A stretch of 64,000 nucleotides of DNA from contig NZ_FOTI01000001.1 of the NCBI RefSeq assembly GCF_900114545.1, forward strand, positions 62,001 through 126,000, in the 5' to 3' direction. This document shows positions 6,263-15,294 of this stretch, one piece after another (position 1 is the first letter of the stretch; every line of letters starts with the position of its first letter). The position numbers and the translations under genes are program-made. This DNA comes from Halanaerobium salsuginis. GTDB lineage: Bacteria > Bacillota > Halanaerobiia > Halanaerobiales > Halanaerobiaceae. The notes under the pieces are model-generated. The model made no database searches, was not told the origin of the DNA, and saw only the letters and a program-made list of their open reading frames with translations.

Positions 6263-8194
6263 ATGGAAAAAGTAAAAGTTACTCTGCCTGATGGTTCAGT
6301 TAAGGAATATGAGGCTGGTACTACAATCGAAGAAGTTGCTTATTCAATCGGTAAAGGGTTGGGAAGAGATGCTATTGCAGGTGTAGTTGATGGCAAACAG
6401 GTTGATGTTTATTATCCAATTGAAAAAAATATTGAACTGGCGATCATTACAATTGATAGTGATGAAGCTCTGGAAATAATTCGTCATACTACTTCTCATG
6501 TAATGGCGCAAGCTGTTAAAAGAGTCTATGATGATGTACAGGTTGCAATTGGTCCAGCAATAGATGATGGTTTTTATTATGACTTTGATTTAGCTGAGAC
6601 AATCAATGAAGATTCTCTGGTTGAGATTGAAGCTGAAATGGATAAAATTATTAAAGCAGATCTTGAAATTAGACGTAGAGAATTACCACGAGCTGAAGCA
6701 GTTGAATTAATGAAGCAGAGAAATGAAAAATATAAATTAGAATTAATTTCTGAACTTGATGATGAAATGATTAGTCTTTATTTTCAAGATGATTTTGTAG
6801 ATCTTTGTCGGGGCCCACATCTGCCTTCAACTGGTTATATTAAAGCTTTTAAACTGCTTAATGTAGCTGGCGCTTATTGGCGGGGAGACGAAAATAATGA
6901 AATGCTGCAGAGAATTTATGGTACAGCTTTTGCCTCTCAAAAAGAGCTAGATAAATATTTGGCCAGAATTGAAGAGGCTAAGAAAAGAGATCATCGTAAA
7001 ATTGGTAAAGAGCTAGATTTATTTAGTTTACAAGATGAAGGTAAGGGCTTTCCTTTCTTCCATCCTAAAGGAATGGCTATTAGAAATGAACTGGTTAATT
7101 TCTGGCAGGAAGAACATCGTAAAGCTGGTTATCAAGAAATTAAAACACCAATTATTTTAGATGAATCGCTCTGGCACCGCTCTGGTCACTGGGATCATTA
7201 TAAGGATAACATGTACTTTACTACTATTGATGATGAAGCACATGCGGTTAAACCAATGAACTGTCCTGGTGGTATTTTAGTTTATAAAAATTCTATGCAT
7301 AGTTATCGTGAAATGCCAATTAGAATGGCCGAAATGGGTCTAGTTCATCGACATGAAATGTCAGGAGTTCTGCATGGCTTAATGAGGGTCAGGAGTTTTA
7401 CCCAAGATGATGCTCATATATATTGCCTGCCCGAACAAATTGAGGAAGAATTAATTGGAGTAATGGACTTAGTTGATACGATTTATAGTACTTTTGGTTT
7501 TAAATATAAAGTTGAACTAAGTACAAAACCAGAAAAAGCAATGGGATCTGATGAGCTCTGGGATCAAGCCACTGCTGCTCTTAAAAATGCAATCGATAAA
7601 AATGGACTTGAATATGAGATTAATGAAGGTGATGGTGCTTTTTATGGTCCTAAAATTGATTTTCACCTCGAAGATTGTCTTGGTCGGACCTGGCAGTGTG
7701 GAACAATTCAGCTTGATTTCCAGATGCCGGAAAGATTTGAAATGACATACATTGGTCAAGATGGCGAAGAACACCGTCCAGTAATGATTCACCGGGCTAT
7801 CTATGGTAGTCTGGAAAGATTTATGGGGATTTTAATTGAGCATTTTGCTGGTGCTTTTCCAACCTGGCTGGCTCCTGTTCAAGTTGAAGTTATTCCTGTT
7901 TCTGATGATCAGCTTGACTATGCTTTTAAAGTCAAAGCAGCTCTCAGTGAAGCTAAATTGAGAGTAGAGGTAGATGCCCGGCCTGAAAAAGTAGGCTATA
8001 AAATTAGAGATGCTCAAGTTAAACAAGTTCCATATATGTTGATTGTTGGCAGTCGAGAAGAAGAGGACAATACTGTTTCAGTTAGAGAGAGAAGGGAAGG
8101 CGATCTTGGGACAAGTACAGTCGCTGAATTTAAAAATAAAATTATTGATGAAATCGCTAATAAAGAATTTACAGTAGAAGATACTTTGAGCTAA
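6263..8194 (+). CDS. thrS: Threonyl-tRNA synthetase
   Basis: 643 residues, the same length class as Bacillus ThrS; charges tRNA-Thr. In order: TGS domain (about 1-62, starting VKVTLPDGSVKEY), the editing/second additional domain with HTTSHVMAQAV, the class II catalytic core with MNCPGG (motif region and zinc Cys), RMAEMGLVHRHEMSG and RVRSFTQDDAHIYC (motif 2), a GxGxxR-type motif 3 region ending IHRAIYGSLERF, and a C-terminal anticodon-binding domain. The start is ATG with AGGAGGG 10 nt upstream. Expression is controlled by the T-box leader. Confidence 0.97.
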   Translation: MEKVKVTLPDGSVKEYEAGTTIEEVAYSIGKGLGRDAIAGVVDGKQVDVYYPIEKNIELAIITIDSDEALEIIRHTTSHVMAQAVKRVYDDVQVAIGPAIDDGFYYDFDLAETINEDSLVEIEAEMDKIIKADLEIRRRELPRAEAVELMKQRNEKYKLELISELDDEMISLYFQDDFVDLCRGPHLPSTGYIKAFKLLNVAGAYWRGDENNEMLQRIYGTAFASQKELDKYLARIEEAKKRDHRKIGKELDLFSLQDEGKGFPFFHPKGMAIRNELVNFWQEEHRKAGYQEIKTPIILDESLWHRSGHWDHYKDNMYFTTIDDEAHAVKPMNCPGGILVYKNSMHSYREMPIRMAEMGLVHRHEMSGVLHGLMRVRSFTQDDAHIYCLPEQIEEELIGVMDLVDTIYSTFGFKYKVELSTKPEKAMGSDELWDQATAALKNAIDKNGLEYEINEGDGAFYGPKIDFHLEDCLGRTWQCGTIQLDFQMPERFEMTYIGQDGEEHRPVMIHRAIYGSLERFMGILIEHFAGAFPTWLAPVQVEVIPVSDDQLDYAFKVKAALSEAKLRVEVDARPEKVGYKIRDAQVKQVPYMLIVGSREEEDNTVSVRERREGDLGTSTVAEFKNKIIDEIANKEFTVEDTLS

Positions 8195-8217
8195 TTAAAA
8201 TCATTCTGAAAAAATTA

Positions 8218-8246
8218 TTGACAGCTAGTCTGACATATGCTATACT
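8218..8246 (+). promoter_or_regulatory. Promoter of infC-rpmI-rplT
   Basis: TTGACA (8218-8223), a 17-bp spacer and TATACT (8241-8246), 24 bp after the thrS stop. Confidence 0.85.
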
Positions 8247-8252
8247 TATTTA

Positions 8253-8427
8253 GAAAAAGAAAGTAGAGACACCTGTTTCTCACCAGTTAAGACTGGTTAA
8301 TATCAGTTTATTCTGCTGTTGCTTAGTTGGCAGAATTTAATCGCTATCTATTTATGTCTATTGAATAGATAGGCTGTTGTACTGATTAATTTGATTTCAA
8401 ACGGGTGGTTTCTACCATCCGTTTTTT
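8253..8427 (+). promoter_or_regulatory. L20-type autoregulatory leader with terminator
   Basis: A structured leader of about 175 nt before infC, ending in a terminator: ACGGGTGG (8401-8408) pairs with CCATCCGT (8415-8422), then six T. In Firmicutes the infC-rpmI-rplT leader binds ribosomal protein L20 and terminates transcription when L20 is in excess (Rfam L20_leader). Position and terminator fit; the L20-binding fold itself was not modelled. Confidence 0.75.
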
Positions 8428-8460
8428 GTTTTTTCTATATCACTCAGGAGGTGCATAAAT

Positions 8461-8976
8461 ATCGTTAATGAGTTAAGAACTAATGATCGGATTAGAGCAA
8501 GAGAGGTTCGTCTGATCGATCAAGATGGAGAGCAAATTGGTATTAGGTCGCTGAATGAAGCTTTAGATAGGGCTGTTGAGCAGGGAATGGACTTAGTAGA
8601 GGTTGCTCCCCAGGCTAATCCACCTGTATGCAGAATTATGGATTACGGAAAATATAAGTATGAACAGGCCAAGAAAGAAAAAGAAGCCAAAAAGAACCAG
8701 AATGTTATGAATGTAAAAGAGGTTCAAATGGGCGTTAAAATTGAAGATCATGATTTTAATGTAAAACTAAAACAGGCACGGAGGTTTCTCAACAATAAAG
8801 ATAAAGTAAAAGTTAGGATTCGCTTTAGAGGTAGAGAAATGATGCATAAAGAACTTGGTTATGATCTTATGGACCGTTTAATTGAAGGTACTGAAGATAT
8901 TGGTAAGGTTGAAAGTAAAGCTAAAATGGAAGGTAGAAATATGATGATGTTTCTAACTCCGGAAAGTGATAAGTAA
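8461..8976 (+). CDS. infC: Translation initiation factor IF-3 (non-canonical ATC start)
   Basis: 171 residues. IF-3 binds the 30S subunit, prevents premature 50S joining and checks the start codon. The N domain begins VNELRTNDRIRAREVRLI, and the C domain contains VKVRIRFRGREMMHKELGY. The family's N-terminus extends well upstream of the first ATG in frame (8587). The only start that fits the strong AGGAGGTG (8446-8453), at 7-nt spacing, is ATC at 8461. Rare AUU/AUC starts on infC are known to let IF-3 repress its own translation. rpmI and rplT follow. Confidence 0.9.
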   Translation: MVNELRTNDRIRAREVRLIDQDGEQIGIRSLNEALDRAVEQGMDLVEVAPQANPPVCRIMDYGKYKYEQAKKEKEAKKNQNVMNVKEVQMGVKIEDHDFNVKLKQARRFLNNKDKVKVRIRFRGREMMHKELGYDLMDRLIEGTEDIGKVESKAKMEGRNMMMFLTPESDK

Positions 8977-9051
8977 TTACAGCAGTTGAATTATTTTAAA
9001 TAGACATTATTTAACTGGCAAAAACAATTATAAGTAGTAGGAGGTTAAATC

Positions 9052-9246
9052 ATGCCAAAACTTAAAACACATAAAGGAATTGCTAAAAGAGTTAAGACTA
9101 CTTCTAAAGGCAAACTTAAACATCACAAAGGTTTTCACAGCCATATTTTAACTAAAAAAAGTGGTAAAAGAAAAAGAGATTTAAGAAAAGCTAAATTATT
9201 AAGTAAATCATATCAAAAAAAATATAAAAAATTATTAAATAGATAA
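9052..9246 (+). CDS. rpmI: 50S ribosomal protein L35
   Basis: 64 very basic residues starting [13 protein letters not shown], with the [13 protein letters not shown] segment typical of bL35. The length is canonical. The ATG follows AGGAGG at good spacing. It lies between infC and rplT, the universal order, and should share the L20-regulated transcript. Confidence 0.97.
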   Translation: MPKLKTHKGIAKRVKTTSKGKLKHHKGFHSHILTKKSGKRKRDLRKAKLLSKSYQKKYKKLLNR

Positions 9247-9290
9247 AAAAATAACAGACTTTTAAATTTTTGGAAGGAGTGTCATTTGAG

Positions 9291-9650
9291 ATGCCACGTG
9301 TAAAAAGAGGAAATAAGGCGCGCAAGCGTAGAAAAAAAGTATTGAAGCTGGCTAAAGGTTACTTTGGCTCCCGGAGTAAGTTATATCGCCCTGCTAATCA
9401 GGCGGTAATGAAATCTTTACATTATGCTTATCGTGATCGGAGAAATAAAAAACGTGAATTCCGCAAACTGTGGATTACCCGGATTAATGCTGCAGCAAGA
9501 CAGGAAGGCTTATCTTACAGCCGTTTTATTAATGGTTTAAGACAGGCAGAGGTAGAAATTGATCGTAAAATGTTAGCTGATCTGGCTGTAAATGATCAGT
9601 CTGCTTTTGCTGATTTAGTTACCTTAGCTAAAGCTCAGTTAGGAAATTAA
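9291..9650 (+). CDS. rplT: 50S ribosomal protein L20
   Basis: 119 residues starting [19 protein letters not shown], the standard bL20 N-terminus, with [19 protein letters not shown] following. bL20 is an early 50S assembly protein binding 23S rRNA and in Firmicutes the repressor of this operon. The open frame extends upstream to 9270, but homology puts the start at ATG 9291, 12 nt after AAGGAG. Confidence 0.96.
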   Translation: MPRVKRGNKARKRRKKVLKLAKGYFGSRSKLYRPANQAVMKSLHYAYRDRRNKKREFRKLWITRINAAARQEGLSYSRFINGLRQAEVEIDRKMLADLAVNDQSAFADLVTLAKAQLGN

Positions 9651-9653
9651 ATA

Positions 9654-10460
9654 ATGGAAGTTATCAGCAGTTCTCAAAATGATAAGGTTAAGTATTTAAA
9701 TAAACTTTATCGAAGTCGGACAAGACGTCAGGAAGGACTCTTTATTCTGGAAGGAAAGAGACTTATTGAGGCTGCAGCAGCAGGAGGAGCAGATTTTAAA
9801 CAAGTCTTTCTCACTCCTGCTTTTTTTGAGACAGCTGCTCATGAGCAGCTGTTAAATATTTTAAAAAATAGTGCTGAGCTAATTCTTATTACACCAGAAT
9901 TATTAGCTGATTTAGCTTCTACAGTTAATCCTCAGGGAATACTGGCAACTGTCAAAGAAAATGTATTAACTGAAGATAAATTTTATCAGTCAGCAGCTAA
10001 AATATTACTGCTGGATAGGATTCAGGATCCTGGTAATATGGGGACAATGATCAGAACTGCTGTTGCAGCAGGCTTCTCAGGTATTATTACTCTCAAAGGA
10101 TCAGTTGATATTTATAACCAAAAGGTTATTCGTTCAACAATGGGAGCAATTTTTTCGATTCCTATTAGACAGCGGGTTAAACAGCAGAATTTTTTGACTG
10201 AATTAAATAATTCAGCTAGCCAGCACGAATTATTAGCTGCAGATCTAACAGCAGCTGAATATCATTTTGAACATCAATATCAAACTAAGCTTATTTTAAT
10301 GATCGGTAATGAAGCAAATGGACTGGCACCAGAATTACTTACAGCTGCAGATAGCCGCCTAAAAATTCCACTTGCTGGTCAAATTGAATCTCTTAATGCT
10401 GCTGTAGCAGCTTCTGTAATTGCTTTTGAGATTTTGAGTAGGTCACTGCAAAATAAATAG
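9654..10460 (+). CDS. SpoU/TrmH family RNA 2'-O-methyltransferase
   Basis: 268 residues. The N-terminal substrate-binding domain starts EVISSSQNDKVKYLNKLYRSRTRR with FILEGKRLIEAA. The C-terminal SPOUT knot domain has LLLDRIQDPGNMGTMIRTA (motif 1), LILMIGNEANGL (motif 2) and IPLAGQIESLNAAVAASV (motif 3), which bind S-adenosylmethionine. The target is probably a ribose in 23S rRNA. The same gene (ysgA) sits between rplT and pheS in Bacillus. It starts 4 nt after the rplT stop, so it is translationally close to the ribosomal operon. Confidence 0.92.
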   Translation: MEVISSSQNDKVKYLNKLYRSRTRRQEGLFILEGKRLIEAAAAGGADFKQVFLTPAFFETAAHEQLLNILKNSAELILITPELLADLASTVNPQGILATVKENVLTEDKFYQSAAKILLLDRIQDPGNMGTMIRTAVAAGFSGIITLKGSVDIYNQKVIRSTMGAIFSIPIRQRVKQQNFLTELNNSASQHELLAADLTAAEYHFEHQYQTKLILMIGNEANGLAPELLTAADSRLKIPLAGQIESLNAAVAASVIAFEILSRSLQNK

Positions 10461-10489
10461 CAAAAGCAAGTTAGTTACTCAAAAGAGGC

Positions 10490-10518
10490 TTGTTAGAGTT
10501 TGATATTTATGGTATAAT
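10490..10518 (+). promoter_or_regulatory. Promoter of the pheST leader
   Basis: TTGTTA (10490-10495), a 17-bp spacer and TATAAT (10513-10518). Confidence 0.7.
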
Positions 10519-10544
10519 CAAAAGAAAAATATTTTAGAAAAGCT

Positions 10545-10773
10545 AAGAAAGAGAAAGTAGCTAAAGGTAATTATGACAGGGAATAACTGGCCAGACTGAA
10601 ACCAGTTTAATAATTTAATTTAGTGAAGTTCACTCTGGAGCTGAGAGCTGAAAATAAGTAGGCTTTTCCGGAAGCAGCAGCTTTCGTTAAGAAAAAAGTG
10701 ATTCCACTGTTTTACAGTTGGGATAATCAGGGTGGTTATACGGTAATCTCGTCCCTTAGGGACGGGATTTTTT
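10545..10773 (+). promoter_or_regulatory. T-box riboswitch, phenylalanine specifier (TTC)
   Basis: The leader has a stem I ending in GAAG-TTC-ACTCTGGAGC, with specifier TTC at 10629-10631, parallel to the thrS leader. The antiterminator core is AGGGTGGTTATACGG (10729-10743), a somewhat altered T-box with bulge TGGT complementary to an ACCA tRNA end. The terminator ATCTCGTCCC (10746-10755) and GGGACGGGAT (10759-10768) has a TTA loop and a T run. Uncharged tRNA-Phe should switch pheST on. Confidence 0.9.
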
Positions 10774-10822
10774 CTATTTTAAAGATAGTTAATTTATTCA
10801 AATTAATTTGGAGGTGTTAGTT

Positions 10823-11848
10823 TTGGATTTATTGAAAGATCTAAAAAAAATTGAAGAAGAAGCAGCTGCCGAGTTAAGCTCAGTTGCTGATTTAGCTGAA
10901 CTAGAAGAACTTAGAATTAAATATCTAGGTAAAAAAGGTGCTGTACAGTCAGTATTTGCACAAATGGGTAAAATATCTGCTGAAGAAAGACCAGTGGTTG
11001 GTAAAGAAGCCAATTTACTCAAAAACAAAATTCAGAACTGGATAGGTGAACATAAAGAAAAACTAACAGCTGAAGCAGCTGAGCAGAGATTTGCAGCTGA
11101 AAAAATTGATGTAACTCTGCCAGGAGCTCAGATTAAAACAGGAAGAACTCATCCTTTAAGTTTAATTCGCCAGGAATTAGAAGAAATATTTATTGGAATG
11201 GGTTATAAAATAGCTGAAGGTCCAGAAATCGAGAGCGAATATTATAATTTTGAAGCGTTAAATATTCCAGAACATCATCCAGCTCGTGATCTGCAGGATA
11301 CTTTATATATTGATGATAATTACCTGCTGCGAACTCATACTTCTCCCGTTCAGGTCAGGACTATGGAAGCTCAGGAACCTCCTGTTAGAATTATTGCCCC
11401 AGGTCGAGTTTATCGTTCTGATGAATTAGATGCTTCTCATTCGCCTATTTTTCATCAGGCAGAAGGTCTGGTAATTGATCGAGATATTTCTTTTAGTGAT
11501 TTAAAAGGGACAATAGAATTAATTGTAGAAGCTTTATTCGGTAAAAATAGAGAAGTAAGGTTTAGACCTAGCTATTTCCCTTTTACTGAGCCAAGTGCGG
11601 AAGTTGATGTTTCCTGTATTGTCTGCGGAGGTGAGGGATGTCCTCTTTGCTCAAGAACCGGCTGGTTAGAAATTATGGGTTCTGGAATGGTTCATCCTAA
11701 TGTCTTAGAAATGTCTGGTTATGACAAAGATTATTATAGTGGTTTTGCTTTTGGAATTGGGCTTGATCGGTTAGCTTTATTAAAATATGGGATTGATGAT
11801 ATTCGTGTGCTTTATGAGAATGATCAGCGCTTTTTACATCAATTTTAG
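10823..11848 (+). CDS. pheS: Phenylalanyl-tRNA synthetase alpha subunit
   Basis: About 341 residues. The N-terminal coiled coil (about 1-90) binds tRNA; the class II catalytic domain follows, with HPLSLIRQELEEIFIGMGY, HTSPVQVRTM (motif 2 region), RVYRSDELDASHSPIFHQ and GFAFGIGLDRLALLKYGI (motif 3). It forms an alpha2-beta2 enzyme with PheT. The TTG at 10823 is preferred because GGAGGTG ends 6 nt before it. The upstream TTG at 10808 overlaps that site. Confidence 0.96.
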   Translation: MDLLKDLKKIEEEAAAELSSVADLAELEELRIKYLGKKGAVQSVFAQMGKISAEERPVVGKEANLLKNKIQNWIGEHKEKLTAEAAEQRFAAEKIDVTLPGAQIKTGRTHPLSLIRQELEEIFIGMGYKIAEGPEIESEYYNFEALNIPEHHPARDLQDTLYIDDNYLLRTHTSPVQVRTMEAQEPPVRIIAPGRVYRSDELDASHSPIFHQAEGLVIDRDISFSDLKGTIELIVEALFGKNREVRFRPSYFPFTEPSAEVDVSCIVCGGEGCPLCSRTGWLEIMGSGMVHPNVLEMSGYDKDYYSGFAFGIGLDRLALLKYGIDDIRVLYENDQRFLHQF

Positions 11849-11912
11849 TTAATAAATTTATTTTAACGATTTACTTTAAAGTTTATTAAAGATTAAAGAA
11901 AGGATGATTATT

Positions 11913-14339
11913 TTGCAGATATCTTATAATTGGTTAAAAAAATATCTTGAGCTTAATTTTACTCCGCAAGATCTGGCCGAAAAAATGACAATGGCTGGTT
12001 TAGAAGTAGAAGGAGTTGAATATCTTGGTGAGGGATTAGAGGATATAATTATTGCTAAAATTGAAAGAATAGATCCTCATCCTGATGCCGATAAATTGGT
12101 AATCTGTCAGGTGAGAACCTCTGCTGAGCAAGATCTTTTTCCTGTTGTTACAGGAGCACCTAATGTAAAAGCAGGTCAGATGGTACCACTAGCTAAAGTT
12201 GGCGCTAGTTTACCAGGAGGAATCCAGATTGAAGAAGTAAAACTAAGAGGTGAGTTATCTCAGGGAATGCTTTGTTCTGCAGATGAACTGGGTCTGCAGG
12301 AAGACAGGGCAGCTGGTATAATGATTTTAAGTGAAGATGCACCCCTTGGCGGTAGTTTCCTGCGCTATAAGAATTTAGATGACTATATCTTTAAACTTGA
12401 TCTAACGCCTAATTATGCTCGCTGTTTAGGGATGATTGGAGTTGCAAGAGAACTTAAATCATTGTATGCTCCTGAAAAAGAATTAGTTAAACCAGAAATA
12501 TCTTTTACAGAATCAAACTCTGAAGAAGAAATTAGTAAGCAGGTTAAAATAACTATTCAGGATCCAGATCTTTGTCCGAGATATACAGCACGTCTAGTTA
12601 AAAATCTTGAAATAAAAGATTCACCAGATTGGCTGCAACGTCGTCTCCGGGCAGCAGGAATTAGGCCGATTAATAATGTAGTTGATATCAGTAATTTTGT
12701 TTTAATGGAATATAATCAGCCATTACACACTTTTGATTTTGATAAAATTGAATCAGGTCAAGTGATAGTTAGAAGAGCAGATCAAGCTGAAAAAATGCAG
12801 ACCCTTGATGATCAAGAACGCCAGCTGACAGATGATATGCTTGTAATTGCTGATCCCGAAAAAGCAATAGCAGTTGCTGGAGTTATGGGCGGATTAAATA
12901 GTGAAGTGACAGCTGAGACAACTAATGTTTTAATAGAATCAGCTTATTTTAATCCAATTAGTATTCGTAAAACAGCTAAAAAACTAGGTATGCATTCTGA
13001 TGCCTCTCATCGTTTTGAAAGAGGTATAGATATTGAAAAAGTTATTGAAGCTAACAATAGAGCCTGCCAGCTTCTGGAGAAATACGCTGGTGGAGAAGTT
13101 GTACCAGGAGTTATTGATCAATATCCAATTCATTTCGAAGCACCTGTAATTGAGTTAAGGACCGCACGAGTTAATCAGCTATTGGGAATTGAACTTAAAA
13201 GTGAAGAAATTGCTGCTGGCTTAACCAGGTTAGGCTTCACAGTTGAAACTAAACAAAATGATTTTCTGGTAACTGTACCTTCTTATCGAACTGATGTCAG
13301 TCAGGCGGCAGATTTAGTAGAAGAGGTAGCTCGAATTTATGGTTATAATAAAATACCGTCTACCAGACCTGTTGCTACTCAGAGAGGAAGACGCAGTCCA
13401 CAGCAAAAATTTGAATTGCGAGTTAAGCAATTACTGCAGTCTGCTGGACTAGATCAAGTAATAACTTATAGTCTGCAGGATAAAAAAGACTATCAAAAAT
13501 TAGCTTTACTCCAAAATCAGGAATACAAAGATTTTGTCAGCATTAAAAATCCTTTAAGTGAAGCTTTTGCAATTTTAAGGACTACTCTTTTTCCAGGTCT
13601 GCTTAATGTTTTATCTAGTAACTCTCGCCGCCAGATAGAAGAAATGGCAATTTTTGAGACTGGAACAGTTTTCCTTAATCAAGGTCAGAATAAACGTCCT
13701 GTCGAGTTGCATAAACTTGGAGCTGCTGTTTTTGGTAATAAACATAATTATTGGCAGCAGGGAGCACCTAATTTTTATAAACTAAAAGGTATTTTAGAAA
13801 TGTTGTTTAACAGAACAGCTCTAAAAGAAGTTGAATTTATTCCAGCTGCAGATGAAGAACAGAAATTTATGCATCCAGGTAGAAAAGCAGAAATTAAGTC
13901 GGGAACTACTACACTTGGTTATTTAGGTGAAATTCATCCTGAACTTGCTGCCGAAAATGATTTACCAGTTGGAACTGCAGTTTTTGAAATTGATCTCGAT
14001 TTATTATTTAAACTAACTAAAGCTGAAAAGTATCATTACCAAAAATTAGTTAAATATCCTGTCTTAGCACGTGATCTGGCAATTGTAATTGCAGCTGACC
14101 TACCAATAGGTAAAATTTATCAGGCAATTAAAAGCCAGGGAGGTAAAATGCTTAAAAATCTGCAGTTATTTGATATTTATCAGGGAGATCAGATAAAATC
14201 AGGTTATAAAAGTGCAGCTTTTGAACTTAAATTTCAGGCAGAAGATCGTACTTTAACTGATCAAGAAGTAAATCAGCGTTTTAATAAGATAGTAGAGCAT
14301 CTGGCAGCTGAATATTCAGCAGAAATTCGAGGAAATTAG
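11913..14339 (+). CDS. pheT: Phenylalanyl-tRNA synthetase beta subunit
   Basis: About 808 residues, standard length. Domains in order: N-terminal MQISYNWLKKYLEL, an EMAP/tRNA-binding OB fold (about 40-155, with HPDADKLVICQV), the B3/B4 editing domain, the B5 domain, a catalytic-like core and a C-terminal ferredoxin-fold anticodon-binding domain (from about 715, with PVLARDLAIVI). The ATG at 11904 is part of the AAGGATG ribosome site. The TTG at 11913, 9 nt later, gives the family's usual N-terminus. Co-transcribed with pheS. Confidence 0.95.
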   Translation: MQISYNWLKKYLELNFTPQDLAEKMTMAGLEVEGVEYLGEGLEDIIIAKIERIDPHPDADKLVICQVRTSAEQDLFPVVTGAPNVKAGQMVPLAKVGASLPGGIQIEEVKLRGELSQGMLCSADELGLQEDRAAGIMILSEDAPLGGSFLRYKNLDDYIFKLDLTPNYARCLGMIGVARELKSLYAPEKELVKPEISFTESNSEEEISKQVKITIQDPDLCPRYTARLVKNLEIKDSPDWLQRRLRAAGIRPINNVVDISNFVLMEYNQPLHTFDFDKIESGQVIVRRADQAEKMQTLDDQERQLTDDMLVIADPEKAIAVAGVMGGLNSEVTAETTNVLIESAYFNPISIRKTAKKLGMHSDASHRFERGIDIEKVIEANNRACQLLEKYAGGEVVPGVIDQYPIHFEAPVIELRTARVNQLLGIELKSEEIAAGLTRLGFTVETKQNDFLVTVPSYRTDVSQAADLVEEVARIYGYNKIPSTRPVATQRGRRSPQQKFELRVKQLLQSAGLDQVITYSLQDKKDYQKLALLQNQEYKDFVSIKNPLSEAFAILRTTLFPGLLNVLSSNSRRQIEEMAIFETGTVFLNQGQNKRPVELHKLGAAVFGNKHNYWQQGAPNFYKLKGILEMLFNRTALKEVEFIPAADEEQKFMHPGRKAEIKSGTTTLGYLGEIHPELAAENDLPVGTAVFEIDLDLLFKLTKAEKYHYQKLVKYPVLARDLAIVIAADLPIGKIYQAIKSQGGKMLKNLQLFDIYQGDQIKSGYKSAAFELKFQAEDRTLTDQEVNQRFNKIVEHLAAEYSAEIRGN

Positions 14340-14345
14340 AATTCC

Positions 14346-14365
14346 AGGCAGGAATTTGCCTTTTT
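14346..14365 (+). terminator. Terminator after pheT
   Basis: AGGCA (14346-14350) pairs with TGCCT (14357-14361), followed by a T run; short but well placed. Confidence 0.6.
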
Positions 14366-14411
14366 GTAATGAATATATTATATTAGACTACTATAGCTGG
14401 AGATGTTGCTA

Positions 14412-14759
14412 ATGATTGCAAAAAAGCAGGATAAAAATAAATTTAAATTGAATATTTTAGGTGATCAGTTTACTGTAACTGGAGATTTTGATGAGGACTA
14501 TATAGCTAAATTGGCTGATTATGTTGAAAAGACTGGTTTAGAGATTCGTAATGCTTATCCTAAACTGCCTTTTCGGAGACTTTCTAATCTGACAATGATT
14601 AATCTGGCTGATGAATATTTTAAATTGCGCAGTCAGTGCATAGAACTAAGTAAAGAAAAAGAAAGATTGCGGGAAGCAAATCAAAGCCTGCATCAAGAAT
14701 TAAAAAAGCTCAGACAAGAAAACGAAGAACTCAATACACTACTTGAGGAGGTAGAATAA
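14412..14759 (+). CDS. zapA: Cell division protein ZapA
   Basis: About 115 residues. ZapA bundles FtsZ filaments at the division site. The N-terminal globular part has NKFKLNILGDQFTVTGDFDEDYI, and the C-terminal half is a long coiled coil rich in Glu, Lys and Leu (about 75-115). ATG 14412 follows GGAG with 9-nt spacing. The earlier ATG at 14403 overlaps the ribosome site. It is first in the order zapA-cvpA-polX-mutS2, the same as in Bacillus. Confidence 0.88.
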   Translation: MIAKKQDKNKFKLNILGDQFTVTGDFDEDYIAKLADYVEKTGLEIRNAYPKLPFRRLSNLTMINLADEYFKLRSQCIELSKEKERLREANQSLHQELKKLRQENEELNTLLEEVE

Positions 14760-15251
14760 TTGGATATTATTAATTTCCTTGATGTTATTATCCTGGTTAT
14801 TCTGCTCTTTTTTGCCTACAATGGTTTTCGAAGAGGCTTTATCGACCAAACAAGCACTATTTTAGGATTGCTGGCTGCTTTATTTGTTGCAGTTAGGCAG
14901 TATGAGTATTTTCAGCAGTTTTTAGAACCATATTTAGATTTATCGACTTCTTTAATTCAGTTTATTAGTTTTGCGATTATCTTTGTTGTTGTAAATATAG
15001 TTATCCATGTGCTGGGAATTACTTTGAAAAAAATTGTTGATGCTATATTTTTACAGCCAGTTGATCGGGCTGCTGGATTTTTATTGGGAGTTGTTAAAGC
15101 AGGAATTATTATTTATCTTTTAATTTTAATTCTGGCTCAGATTCCTTATCAGAAGGTGCATCAGGTATTAAATAATTCATTTTTAGCCCAAAGAATAATT
15201 GAAGCATCTCCTTATATTCAATCTAAAATAGAGGAATTTTTACGGCCATGA
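14760..15251 (+). CDS. CvpA family membrane protein
   Basis: 163 residues with four predicted membrane spans (about 6-24, 28-45, 63-85, 102-125) and the family's N-terminal LDVIILVILLFFAYNGFRRGF. CvpA proteins are linked to colicin V production in E. coli; the role in Firmicutes is unknown. It starts with TTG directly after the zapA stop, with GAGGAGG inside the zapA end, so the two are translationally coupled. Confidence 0.85.
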   Translation: MDIINFLDVIILVILLFFAYNGFRRGFIDQTSTILGLLAALFVAVRQYEYFQQFLEPYLDLSTSLIQFISFAIIFVVVNIVIHVLGITLKKIVDAIFLQPVDRAAGFLLGVVKAGIIIYLLILILAQIPYQKVHQVLNNSFLAQRIIEASPYIQSKIEEFLRP

Positions 15252-15269
15252 TATTTTTCATGGCCTTTT
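15244..15269 (+). terminator. Terminator overlapping the cvpA stop codon
   Basis: GGCCATGA (15244-15251) pairs perfectly with TCATGGCC (15258-15265), followed by TTTT. The stem includes the cvpA TGA. It may reduce read-through into polX. Confidence 0.75.
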
Positions 15270-15294
15270 CAATATTTCAGTGAGGTGATTTAAA

